A program made the position numbers and the translations under genes. Source: PSRJ01 sp963825305 (lineage in GTDB: Bacteria; Acidobacteriota; Terriglobia; Bryobacterales; Bryobacteraceae). From it: DNA of 64,000 nucleotides. This document shows, piece by piece, positions 27,378 through 36,142 of this stretch (its first letter is position 1; each line of letters begins with the position of its first letter). The notes below the pieces were generated by a model. It saw only the letters and a program-made list of their open reading frames with translations. It searched no databases and was not told the DNA's origin. The stretch spans positions 558,001-622,000 of the forward strand of contig CAWGTA010000007.1 of NCBI GenBank assembly GCA_963825305.1, given 5' to 3'.

Positions 27378-28726
27378 ATACGGTGTTCCATTTCCTCCAA
27401 GGTGATACCGCTGGTTTCCGGATAGAGCGTCAACACCACAACGAATTGCGCGACCATCATCAGGGCGAACACGAAAAACGGCGCCGCGCCCGAGCGGGCA
27501 GCCATCACGGGGAAAACCGCGGAAATCGACGCGTTCATGAACCAGTGAGTGAAACTTCCCAAACTCTGGCCCTTCGCGCGAACGAGATTGGGGAAGACCT
27601 CGCTCAGATAGACCCAGATGACCGCGCCTTGGGAGAAGGCAAAAGACGCGATGAATCCGACGAGCAGCCAAACCAAAAGCTCCGGGTGACTCCCGGTGGC
27701 GAAAAGCGACGCGACGCCCGTTAGGCAGAGTGCTGTTCCCACCGCTCCGGCCAACAACAACTTCTTGCGTCCGAGCCGATCGATTACGCTCATGGCAATC
27801 AACGTAAACACGAGGTTGGTGAAGCCGATGGCAACGGCCTGCATATTGCTAGAGATCTTGTTGAAACCGGCGCGCTCGAAAATATCATTGAGATAGTAAA
27901 GAATCGCGTTAATTCCGGAAAGCTGGTTGAACATGCCGATGGAAATCGCGAGCAGTATAGGTTTTCGGTAGCGGGCCTGGAACAGGGGCTCGCCGCGGCG
28001 ATGGCGCTGTTTATGCAAGGTCTCGGCGATCTCCCGCAACTCCCGTTCGGGATCCGTTTCTCCCACACGGCGAAGGACGTCGCCAGCTTCCTCCACCCGG
28101 CCGGCGGAAACTAGCCAGCGGGGGCTGTCCGGAATCCCAAACAGAGCTATGAGAAACGCGGCCGCCGGAATGGCCACCATTCCGAATTTCCAGCGCCATT
28201 CGGAGGCGCCGAATCCGCCGGCTGCCACCAGATAATTCGAAAGGTACGCTAGTAGAATGCCCACTACTACGTTGGTCTGAAACATGCCGACCAGCCGGCC
28301 CCGTTTGGCTGCCGGCGAGATTTCGGCGATGTACATGGGCCCAACGACAGAGGAGGCGCCGATGGCCAGTCCACCGATGGCACGAAATGCCAGCAGCACG
28401 GGCCAACTCGAAGCCAGGGCGCAGCCCAAAGCCGATACCAGATAGAGCGCCGCGAGCGCGGTAAGGCAGACGCGACGGCCATAACGGTCGCTGGGAGGCC
28501 CAGCAATCAAGGAACCGACTACTGTCCCCCACAGCGCGGCGGAGACGGTGAAGCCCAGCATGGCCGGTGACAGCGAGAATACCTGGGTCAAGGCCCCGGT
28601 CGTCCCGGCGATTACGGCAGTGTCGAAGCCGAAGAGCAATCCCCCTAGCGCAGCGACCAGTGAACTACGGAGCAGGTAAAGGTTAAGGAAAGAGACTGTC
28701 GAATTTCCGGCCGCGGTAGAGCTCAC
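27374..28726 (-). CDS. sugar porter family MFS transporter
   Basis: A 450-residue protein with 12 predicted helices and classical sugar porter signatures: DRYGRR after helix 2, PMYIAEISPAAKRGRLV after helix 4 (the PESPR-region equivalent is PDSPRWLVSAGR after helix 6), QLSGINAILYY in helix 7, DRLGRKKLLL in the second half and PETSGITLEEME at the C-terminus. The family carries hexoses or pentoses by proton symport or facilitated diffusion. It starts 10 bp after the GH32 stop, so it probably imports fructose or glucose released by that enzyme. Confidence 0.93.
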   Translation of the reverse strand: MSSTAAGNSTVSFLNLYLLRSSLVAALGGLLFGFDTAVIAGTTGALTQVFSLSPAMLGFTVSAALWGTVVGSLIAGPPSDRYGRRVCLTALAALYLVSALGCALASSWPVLLAFRAIGGLAIGASSVVGPMYIAEISPAAKRGRLVGMFQTNVVVGILLAYLSNYLVAAGGFGASEWRWKFGMVAIPAAAFLIALFGIPDSPRWLVSAGRVEEAGDVLRRVGETDPERELREIAETLHKQRHRRGEPLFQARYRKPILLAISIGMFNQLSGINAILYYLNDIFERAGFNKISSNMQAVAIGFTNLVFTLIAMSVIDRLGRKKLLLAGAVGTALCLTGVASLFATGSHPELLVWLLVGFIASFAFSQGAVIWVYLSEVFPNLVRAKGQSLGSFTHWFMNASISAVFPVMAARSGAAPFFVFALMMVAQFVVVLTLYPETSGITLEEMEHRI

Positions 28727-28736
28727 AAGACGTCCT

Positions 28737-30257
28737 TCAAAGGTGGAAGCGGTCGAGACTGAACGAGGCCGCCTTCATGGGCCAGGCCTGAAGCGAATCC
28801 AAACGCACGGCGGCTGCTGGCCGGTTTCCTGCGTGGGCAAAAACCGCGATTCCCTGATCCCCCGGTGGAGCGTCTACAAAATTGTAGAGCGCCACGGTTC
28901 CGTCGTTCACGTAAACTTCCAGGCAGCGCTTATCCAGAAAGAGTCGCACCTTATAGCGCTGCGCGGTTCCCACATAGGCTCTCGCGTTTCCCAGTGTAAG
29001 AGTGCCTCTTTCGATGGCGACGGTAAGGGCCGGCTTGCCGGCGGCGGATCGCCTAAGTTCAAACCCAAACGCAGCGGAGTTGCCGGCCGAGAATTCCGCT
29101 TCAATTTCAGTTGCGTCGCCGGGAATGCCATCTAGTGGCAGCACCGTCTCGCCAAGTTGTCCGCCTGGGAATACCTTCGGGTCGCCGCGCAAGGTCGACA
29201 ACTCGCGTGGAACATTTTGACGCAGGAATCCATCCGGCCCGATCGAAAGAATGCGCGGCATCGTGATGACACTATTCCAGCCGCGGCCCGGCGGAGTATT
29301 CGTGCGGCCCCAGAGCCAAAGAATCGTCCGGCCTTGATCATCGCGCGAGATATTGCTCGCGTATGCCGCGCCGGCATCGAGGATGCCGTGCGTCGCCGGG
29401 GTAAATTTTACCTTTTCGAGATCCAGACTGCCGACGTAATATTCGCAAGGGCGATGCGGCGAAAAGATCAGCACCCACTTGCCATCGAGAGGAAATAGAT
29501 TGGGGCACTCGATGTTATAGGTCTCGCGGTCGAGCGCCTGGAATACGGCGCCCAGGTGTTTCCACTCGCTGAGGTCTTCCTTCATCGCCCGGTAGAGCTG
29601 GACCTGTCCCGCGCCACCCTGGCCGGTATTGGCATTGCCGCCGCATACCATGTACACCTGTCCCGCTTCAGGAAACAGGAAGGGATCGCGCCATTGATTA
29701 GCGGTTACGCTGCCGTGCGCGGCCGTGGTCAGGACCGGGTTGCCGGGAAACTTCTTCCAAGAGATGAGGTCGTCATCTTCGGGCACGACCATCCACTGCT
29801 GCGGCTGCGGGTGACCGATGCTGGTGTAAATGAGGCGCGGCCGCCCGTCTTTGGCGATAATGGCGCCGCCGGAGTAGATGGCTCGCTCGCCTTGGTCGCG
29901 GGAAGGCCAGATCGCGATGGGCAAATGCTCCCAATTGACCAGGTCTTTACTGCGGGCGTGGCCCCAGTGTTGATTGGCGATGCTGGCGCCGAACGGATTC
30001 AGTTGATAGAAAAGATGGTGCCAGCCGTTGTAGAACAGCGTCCCGTTTGGATCGTTGTTCCAGTTGGCCGGAGGATGAAAGTGGTAGGTCGGCCGCTCCG
30101 GATCGGCTGAGGCGATCGGTATGGCTTTCTGAACCGCTGCCATCGATTTCATGAAGGTGGGATCGGAGTCCGCTCCGCGGGCATGCGAAGCCGTGATCGA
30201 ACTAGCAGCCGCTGCCACAAAAGGCCGGCGTGTTGTCGAACCGGTCGACGCCTTCAC
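28737..30257 (-). CDS. GH32 fructan hydrolase (levanase/invertase type), exported
   Basis: GTG start at 30257 overlapping the fructokinase stop as GTGA. The N-terminus carries a twin-arginine-like signal (TTRRPFVAAAASSITASHA). The five-bladed propeller follows with all three catalytic acids: Asp69 in WNNDPNG, Asp191 in WRDPF and Glu250 in the IECP motif. A C-terminal beta-sandwich (about 370-500) completes the family layout, 506 residues in total. GH32 enzymes release fructose from sucrose, levan or inulin; which is preferred cannot be read. Export plus a sugar porter and fructokinase in the operon gives a coherent fructan route. Confidence 0.93.
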   Translation of the reverse strand: MKASTGSTTRRPFVAAAASSITASHARGADSDPTFMKSMAAVQKAIPIASADPERPTYHFHPPANWNNDPNGTLFYNGWHHLFYQLNPFGASIANQHWGHARSKDLVNWEHLPIAIWPSRDQGERAIYSGGAIIAKDGRPRLIYTSIGHPQPQQWMVVPEDDDLISWKKFPGNPVLTTAAHGSVTANQWRDPFLFPEAGQVYMVCGGNANTGQGGAGQVQLYRAMKEDLSEWKHLGAVFQALDRETYNIECPNLFPLDGKWVLIFSPHRPCEYYVGSLDLEKVKFTPATHGILDAGAAYASNISRDDQGRTILWLWGRTNTPPGRGWNSVITMPRILSIGPDGFLRQNVPRELSTLRGDPKVFPGGQLGETVLPLDGIPGDATEIEAEFSAGNSAAFGFELRRSAAGKPALTVAIERGTLTLGNARAYVGTAQRYKVRLFLDKRCLEVYVNDGTVALYNFVDAPPGDQGIAVFAHAGNRPAAAVRLDSLQAWPMKAASFSLDRFHL

Positions 30258-31180
30258 AGTTCAACCGCCTCTTGGATCGTCCAATCCGGGATGGCCCCCC
30301 GACGGCTCGCGACCAGCGCGCCGACGCGATTGGCGAACTCGGCGATCTTCGGGACAGGCCATTGGGAGTTCAATCCGTGCATGAACGCGGCGGTGAACGC
30401 ATCTCCAGCGCCCACGGTGTCAACCACGTCAATGGCGTGTCCGTTTGCTTCAACGTATTCTCCGCAGGCAAGCATGGCGCAGCCCCGCGCGCCCAAAGTG
30501 ACACCAACGGCTCTCCAACCAAATCGTCTGGCTCCCTCGCGGCAAAACGCCTCGAAGCCTGAAGGCAGACCGGTGAATTCATGCACCGAGTGGACCTCTT
30601 CCTCGTTGAGCTTGACCACATTGGCCTCGGCGAGCAATTGCGTCACAAGAGGTTCGGAATCGAAGCCAGACCGGAGGTTCAGGTCATAGAGGCGGGTCGC
30701 CGTCGGAAGGGCGCTTAAGAGCCGACGGAGAATGGCCTCGCCTTCGGGGGTTGAAGGAAACAGTGTTCCGTAATAGAACCAAGCCGGCGCGCGTTGGATG
30801 ATCTGCTCAATATCCCGGTCGGATATGCGGATTGCATCATAGGCCGCGGGTCGCTCGATCACGAAGCGCGTGCAATCGCCTGGACCCAACTGGACTCGGG
30901 CTGTGCCGGTGTGAAAAGGGACCGTTTTTTGCAGGAAGGTGGTATCCAGACCAAGGCCAGCGATCGCCGAAGCGGCTTCTTCACCCAGGGAGTCAGCCCC
31001 AACGGCGCTGATCAGTGACGTATCGTATCCTAAACGTGTGGCGTGAGCCGCAAAATTCAAGGCAGCTCCGCCCAGTTGCCTCGAGTGTTCAAATATGTCC
31101 CACAGAACTTCGCCTAGTATGGCAACTGAGGTCTGCCTCCGGAAATCCTGTACATACAGATTCCGGTTATTGGTTGACAT
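30254..31180 (-). CDS. PfkB-family fructokinase
   Basis: Start taken at the ATG 31180 (a GTG three codons upstream at 31189 is possible); neither has a strong ribosome site. The 308-residue product has the PfkB N-terminal GG motif (QLGGAALNFAAHATRLG) and the C-terminal signature DTVGAGDAFTAAF with the catalytic Asp. Length and GEVLWDIFE start fit fructokinases. It would phosphorylate fructose from GH32 or sucrose phosphorylase action. It is the second gene after the regulator (28 bp) and overlaps the GH32 gene by 4 nt. A TGTA-N2-TACA palindrome lies within its first codons. Confidence 0.9.
   Translation of the reverse strand: MSTNNRNLYVQDFRRQTSVAILGEVLWDIFEHSRQLGGAALNFAAHATRLGYDTSLISAVGADSLGEEAASAIAGLGLDTTFLQKTVPFHTGTARVQLGPGDCTRFVIERPAAYDAIRISDRDIEQIIQRAPAWFYYGTLFPSTPEGEAILRRLLSALPTATRLYDLNLRSGFDSEPLVTQLLAEANVVKLNEEEVHSVHEFTGLPSGFEAFCREGARRFGWRAVGVTLGARGCAMLACGEYVEANGHAIDVVDTVGAGDAFTAAFMHGLNSQWPVPKIAEFANRVGALVASRRGAIPDWTIQEAVEL
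31149..31158. promoter_or_regulatory. operator-like palindrome inside fructokinase 5' end
   Basis: TGTACATACA is a TGTA-N2-TACA palindrome with a 2-nt centre, the same core as the site in the regulator/receptor intergenic region. It covers about codons 8-11 of the fructokinase gene. It resembles the core of the AraR operator of GntR-LacI hybrid repressors. A binding role is inferred. Confidence 0.4.
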
Positions 31181-31208
31181 AAGTGTCACCGCAAGTCAGT
31201 ATCAGCCG

Positions 31209-32327
31209 TCAGAAATCGGCTGTCAATCCTTTTTTGCGAGCCCCGCAGGAATCACGAACCACCAAATGGAAGTTAAGCAGAATATCTCGCGCCGGTAATT
31301 TCGGATGGCGCAGCCTCTCCAGCATGGTGCTCACCGCAATCGCACCCATATCGGTACACGGCTGGTGAATTGTCGTTAGCGGCACCGAAAGCAGACTGGC
31401 GTACTTGACGTCATCGATTCCTGCCATGCGGATTTCCTCGGGCACATTCTTTCCGAGATCGTTAAGAGTCTTCAGGAGCTTAGCGGCGGTGAAATCATTG
31501 GCGCAGACGAAGCCGTCGGGACGCAGTCGAGTCAGAATTTCTTTGACCTTCGCCGAGTCATCCGGCTCGATTCGGCAGACATTGGGATCGAGGTTTCTGC
31601 TCGGCTCCGCCAACGCCTCGCGGTATCCGCCGATGCGGGCATCGACCGTGGGCGCCGAACCCGGACGGCCCAGGAAAACAATGCGAGAACAACCGCATCG
31701 AATTAGGTGTGAAGTGATGGCGTATCCTGCCCTGCGATTGTCAATTCCCACCAGATCGTACCGGCTCCTCTCAGGGTACGGAACCAGGTCGCGATCGAGG
31801 AGAACTACCGGCATCTGGGCCCCGTCAAAGACTTCGGCGATGCTGCGATTGATGGTGTCCCTCTGAGGAGTAAGCTCCAGGGGCGCAAAGAAAACGCCTG
31901 ATACTTTCTTGGCGACGAGCTGACGGCATGCCTGTGAGGCCTGGTGCTCCAGATTCGCCGCATCTCCCAGCGAACTCCCCCAGAGCAGGACGTGATGGCT
32001 GGCATGCTGCGCCTCGGCCATTCCCCGACAGATGGGCTCAAAGATTTCTGTCCGCCCTAATTCCGGGATCAAAAGTCCAAACGTGTAGCCACGCGCGGCC
32101 GCGTCTGCACGGACATAGCTGCCTGAGCCCGCTCGCCTCTCGATCACGCCCGCTAGCTGCAACTCTCGCAAAGCACGATTCACCGTCGGACGGGAAGCCC
32201 CGAAGGTCTTTACCAGTTCCGACTCGCTCGGAAGGCGCTGGCCGGGCTCGTACTCTCCGGAAGTTATTGCATCAACGAGAGTTTGACGAACTCGTTCGTG
32301 TTTCGGGAGGGAAACTGCTATTGGCAC
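31209..32327 (-). CDS. GntR-LacI hybrid transcription regulator (AraR type)
   Basis: A GntR winged helix at the N-terminus (HERVRQTLVDAITSGEYEPG, then RLPSESELVKTFGASRPTVNRAL) is joined to a LacI-type sugar-binding domain (from about residue 80, with YTFGLLIPELGR, GVFFAPLE, VGIDNRRAGYAIT and TTIHQP). This architecture is that of AraR, a repressor released by sugar. The GTG at 32327 puts the helix-turn-helix at the usual distance; a TTG at 32363 would add 12 residues. It heads the fructan operon and is divergent from the TonB receptor, so it probably controls both. The effector is likely sucrose, fructose or a phosphorylated product. Confidence 0.88.
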   Translation of the reverse strand: MPIAVSLPKHERVRQTLVDAITSGEYEPGQRLPSESELVKTFGASRPTVNRALRELQLAGVIERRAGSGSYVRADAAARGYTFGLLIPELGRTEIFEPICRGMAEAQHASHHVLLWGSSLGDAANLEHQASQACRQLVAKKVSGVFFAPLELTPQRDTINRSIAEVFDGAQMPVVLLDRDLVPYPERSRYDLVGIDNRRAGYAITSHLIRCGCSRIVFLGRPGSAPTVDARIGGYREALAEPSRNLDPNVCRIEPDDSAKVKEILTRLRPDGFVCANDFTAAKLLKTLNDLGKNVPEEIRMAGIDDVKYASLLSVPLTTIHQPCTDMGAIAVSTMLERLRHPKLPARDILLNFHLVVRDSCGARKKGLTADF

Positions 32328-32373
32328 GATCTGATAATACAGGTTTGGGGTATGCCAGTGCAATAGATTTTTG

Positions 32374-32403
32374 TTGACAATGAGCGACTACCGGGGATAT
32401 ATT
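32374..32403 (+). promoter_or_regulatory. sigma70-type promoter for the TonB-dependent receptor
   Basis: TTGACA at 32374-32379 and TATATT at 32398-32403 are separated by 18 bp, close to the sigma70 consensus. It points towards the receptor gene, whose start is about 80 bp downstream. The palindrome at 32440-32455 lies in the expected early transcribed region, where a bound repressor would block elongation. Confidence 0.6.
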
Positions 32404-32439
32404 CCATTTGCATCAGACTTTAGAGTCCAGTTATCGCTA

Positions 32440-32455
32440 ACCTGTAAATACAAGT
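32440..32455. promoter_or_regulatory. palindromic operator-like site
   Basis: ACCTGTAAATACAAGT matches its own reverse complement except at a symmetric mismatch pair and the centre, with core TGTA-N2-TACA. GntR-LacI hybrid repressors such as AraR bind ATTTGTACGTACAAAT, whose core has the same form. The site lies between the divergent regulator and receptor genes. A weaker match (10 of 16) is at 32329-32344. Confidence 0.5.
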
Positions 32456-32481
32456 TGGGGCTTGCAGCCCGGGAGGAAAGT

Positions 32482-35400
32482 ATGGGGTTGTACAAGATTA
32501 GCCACCGAGCCTCGTTGGACGGCACTGATACCACTTATTCCGTAGGTGTTTCTCGGTTTAGGGACGCGTTGCGGAACCTGTCGCTGGCGGCCGATTGTTT
32601 TGCTCTAGTTGCCCTGCTCGCACTGGCCTGCGTTCCGGCGCACGCGCAGGTGATCTACGGCTCCATTGTGGGAACGGTAACGGATGCGAGCGGCGGTGGG
32701 GTGCCCGGCGCAACCGTGAAAATCACATCGCTCGGCACGAACGAAAGCCGGACTGTGTCCACCAGCTTCGCCGGCACCTACTCAGTTTCTAGCCTGCCGC
32801 CCGGGCAGTATCGCGTGGAAGTGCAGCAAGCCGGCTTTAAGCAGTTTGTTCGCACCAGCGTCGAAGTTCAGGTGGATGTCACTTCTCGCGTGGATGTTTC
32901 ACTGGAGGTCGGAGACATATCGCAGTCAGTCGAAGTGACTAGTGAGGCTCCCCTGTTGCAGACTGACACGGCAGCATTGGGAACTGTGGTTTCGCAGCAA
33001 ACGATTCAGAGCATTCCCCTAAGCGGTCGTAACATCAATAACCTGCTGACGCTGGTGCCGGGCGTGGTGGCCCAGGGCGGGACTTACGGCAATGCGGTCT
33101 CCAATCAGGCAGGCGGCGCCAGAACGAACGCCATCGGGTTTGGCAACTACGCCATCGGCGGCGGTTTCGGAAACCAAAGCCAGTTCTACGTGGACGGCGT
33201 TCCTTCCAATGCGCCGGCCAACAACCTCAATAGCTACATTCCGTCTCAGGATACGGTGCAGGAGTTTAAAGTTGTCACCAACAACGTCCCGGCTGAATAC
33301 GGAAACTATGCGGGCGGCGTGATCAATCTGACCACGAAATCCGGCAGCAACGCGTTCCACGGTTCGGCATATGAGTACCTGAGAAACAAGCTTTTGAATG
33401 CCAACGATTTCTTTTCCAATCGGAGCGGGTTGAACCGGCCTCCGCTGGTTCAGAACCAGTTCGGTGGAACATTAGGAGGCGCCATTCGCAAGAACAAGAC
33501 CTTTTTCTTCTTCGGATACGAGCGCGAAGTACTCCATACGGGGACGCTGACGCAAACGACCGTGCCCACCGCCGCTATGTTGGCCGGCGATTTCTCCGCG
33601 CCGGGCCTGGCGCCGATCTACGATCAGAGCCAGCCCGGAGCCCCGCAGTTTTCGTGCGGTGGAAAACTGAATGTGATCTGCCCCTCGCGTTTGGACCAGA
33701 CGGCGGTGAAGTTGTTTGCGAAAGAGTATCCGGCTCCCAACCGGCCGGGGCTGGTGAATAACTTTGTCGTTCAGGAAGCGACGGGTGGCGTCAATTATCA
33801 AATCAACCCGCGCGTGGATCATCATTTTTCGGATAATAACACCATGTTTGCCCGATACGGGCAGTGGAAGGCGGAGAGCAATGCCTATGACGCTTGGGGG
33901 CTGGGAACAGCGGGTCAAGGTCCGACCGGCATTTACACCAAAGAAGCGATCCTGGGCGACACCCACGTCTTCAACCCGACGACGATTTTGGACATACGCC
34001 TGGCGTTCTTACGCGTGTTCGAGAACGAATATCCCGACAGCTCCGGGGTCAACCTGTCGCAATTCGGCGCCAATTGGGCGGCTATTCCGGGGCAATTAGG
34101 ATCTCCGGCTAACTGGCCAGCCATGAGTTTTAACGGGGGCGCCGGCACCTCTGCAGTTTCGGGGAGCAATGGCATCGGCTCAGAGCTTTATTGGCACCAG
34201 AACCTGTACACGTTATCGGGCAGTCTCTCGAAAACTCACGGACGCCACCAGTTCAAGTTCGGAGGCATGGTACGCCGCGTTCAGTGGATTTCCGATCCGG
34301 AGAACGGTGGTATCACGTTGACATTCGATCCGATCGCGACGGCCAATGGAGCCGGAGCCGGTGGAAGCTCGGTGGCGTCGGCCTTGCTCGGAGTCCCCTT
34401 GAACACGGCCAATTCCTATATTGGCGGTTCCCGGGCCTATTTTACTGCCTACGGCTTCTTTGCTGAGGATAACTTCCAGGCCACCAAGAAACTTACCTTC
34501 AATCTGGGCTTGCGCTGGGACCAGCCCAGCGCCTTTTCCGAAGCGCGCAATTGGGACACCGTGTTTCTGCCAAACCAGGCCAGCCCACTGGGCTCATTCC
34601 TGAACCCAGTGACCGGACAGCAGCAGCAGATCGTGGGGAGTGTAGCCTTGGTGGGTAGCAAAGCCTGGCCTTCGAATCGAGAAGATGAATTGCACTGGAA
34701 AGTTTTCTCGCCGCGTGTGGGCGCAGCCTACCGCGTCACCGACAAGACCGTGTTCCGGGCCGGTTACGGAATTTCCTACCCGCCCACGTCGCTCAGCCAA
34801 GACGGACCGAACCTTTCGCCCATCAACGCCGCCTCGACGTCAGTGACCAACAACTTCCAGGTCCAGAACGGCAGCCCGGACTCCATTCTGACCACGGTAG
34901 CCAACCCGTTTCCGTTCGGCATCAATCAACCGCCGCGGAACGCCGCCGATCCCAGTTTCTTTTACGGCAAACTGATTGTGGCTAAGAAGCCCGGCTATGA
35001 CCTGCCGCATGTGCAGCAATGGAACATCGCGGTAGAACGCCAGATCGGCAAGGACTCCGCGTTGACGGTGGCCTATGCGGGATCGCACGGCTCGAATCTC
35101 CTGTTGCAGGGGTTTGCGACGGTATCCAACCTGAACCTGAATCAGATCCCCGACAAATATTTCTCGATGGGGTCGGCGGCCTTGCTGGCTCAGGTCAAGA
35201 ATCCCTTCTATGGCATCATCACGAATCCTGGGACAATCATGTCCCAGCCCACGGTGGCGGCCGGATTGCTCCTTCGGCCCTACCCTCAGTTTGACCGCGT
35301 ACTGGCGCTCGATCCCTACGCCGGAAGATCCAACTACAACTCGGTTCAGGCCTCTTTCCAGAAACGGTTTGCGAGTGGAATACTGACGGTGGCGTACACG

Positions 35401-36126
35401 TGGTCGCGACTGAACGCCAACACCGACAGCATCACTTCCTTCCTGGACGAAGGCTTCATCTTTGGCGGGATGGTGCAGAACAACAACAACCTCGACTCAG
35501 AGTACTCGCGTAGCGAATATGACATCCCACACAACTTGTCGATCGGGTATGGTCTCGATTTGCCATTCGGTAAAGGCAAGCATTTCCTCGGTAGCGTCAC
35601 GGGAATCGGCAAGGCGATCGTGTCGGGATGGCGCGTCAACGGCATCACTACGTTCCGCAGTGGGGTTCCGTTGGGCATGTATCAGGTCCGCGCCGGCACG
35701 GCCGTGAGCCAACTGGGCGGTGGTGGCGGGTACTTCGGCGCACAGGGCATTTTTATGCGGCCGGATCAAGTGGCTGGCTGCAACTTGGACACATCGGGCT
35801 CGCGTGAATATAAGGTGGACCACGGGTGGTTCAAGACGCAGTGCTTCACTGCCGTGCCCTTCGGAGATATGCGGTTTGGCAACGCACCGCGCGTCAATGC
35901 CGATGTGCGCACCGACGCAATTAACAACTGGGATTTCTCGATTGCGAAGAATACTCCTCTCACCGAAAAGCTGAACCTGCGCTTCACCACGGAGTTCTAC
36001 AACACGTTCAATCATCCGCGATTTGCGGCCCCCGTCAACCAGGTAGACAGCCCGCTGTTTGGCCTGGTTACTGCCCAGGCGAACCAGCCGCGGGCGATTC
36101 AGTTCGGGCTGAGGTTGGACTTCTGA
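32482..36126 (+). CDS. TonB-dependent receptor with N-terminal carboxypeptidase-regulatory-like domain (Oar type)
   Basis: Start at 32482, 5 nt after GGGAGGAAAG. The 1,214-residue protein has a late signal peptide (about 35-60, ending AHAQ), a carboxypeptidase-regulatory-like domain (about 60-145, GSIVGTVTDASGGGVPGATV), a plug (about 160-290, LQTDTAALGTVVSQQTI then IPLSGRNINNLLTLVPGV), and a long beta-barrel ending in the strand IQFGLRLDF with terminal Phe. This is the Oar-like class common in acidobacteria, used for uptake of large substrates across the outer membrane. Being divergent from the fructan operon under a shared operator suggests it takes up fructan oligosaccharides. No SusD-like partner is nearby. 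Confidence 0.93.
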   Translation: MGLYKISHRASLDGTDTTYSVGVSRFRDALRNLSLAADCFALVALLALACVPAHAQVIYGSIVGTVTDASGGGVPGATVKITSLGTNESRTVSTSFAGTYSVSSLPPGQYRVEVQQAGFKQFVRTSVEVQVDVTSRVDVSLEVGDISQSVEVTSEAPLLQTDTAALGTVVSQQTIQSIPLSGRNINNLLTLVPGVVAQGGTYGNAVSNQAGGARTNAIGFGNYAIGGGFGNQSQFYVDGVPSNAPANNLNSYIPSQDTVQEFKVVTNNVPAEYGNYAGGVINLTTKSGSNAFHGSAYEYLRNKLLNANDFFSNRSGLNRPPLVQNQFGGTLGGAIRKNKTFFFFGYEREVLHTGTLTQTTVPTAAMLAGDFSAPGLAPIYDQSQPGAPQFSCGGKLNVICPSRLDQTAVKLFAKEYPAPNRPGLVNNFVVQEATGGVNYQINPRVDHHFSDNNTMFARYGQWKAESNAYDAWGLGTAGQGPTGIYTKEAILGDTHVFNPTTILDIRLAFLRVFENEYPDSSGVNLSQFGANWAAIPGQLGSPANWPAMSFNGGAGTSAVSGSNGIGSELYWHQNLYTLSGSLSKTHGRHQFKFGGMVRRVQWISDPENGGITLTFDPIATANGAGAGGSSVASALLGVPLNTANSYIGGSRAYFTAYGFFAEDNFQATKKLTFNLGLRWDQPSAFSEARNWDTVFLPNQASPLGSFLNPVTGQQQQIVGSVALVGSKAWPSNREDELHWKVFSPRVGAAYRVTDKTVFRAGYGISYPPTSLSQDGPNLSPINAASTSVTNNFQVQNGSPDSILTTVANPFPFGINQPPRNAADPSFFYGKLIVAKKPGYDLPHVQQWNIAVERQIGKDSALTVAYAGSHGSNLLLQGFATVSNLNLNQIPDKYFSMGSAALLAQVKNPFYGIITNPGTIMSQPTVAAGLLLRPYPQFDRVLALDPYAGRSNYNSVQASFQKRFASGILTVAYTWSRLNANTDSITSFLDEGFIFGGMVQNNNNLDSEYSRSEYDIPHNLSIGYGLDLPFGKGKHFLGSVTGIGKAIVSGWRVNGITTFRSGVPLGMYQVRAGTAVSQLGGGGGYFGAQGIFMRPDQVAGCNLDTSGSREYKVDHGWFKTQCFTAVPFGDMRFGNAPRVNADVRTDAINNWDFSIAKNTPLTEKLNLRFTTEFYNTFNHPRFAAPVNQVDSPLFGLVTAQANQPRAIQFGLRLDF

Positions 36127-36142
36127 TTTAGCGAGGTTTGAG

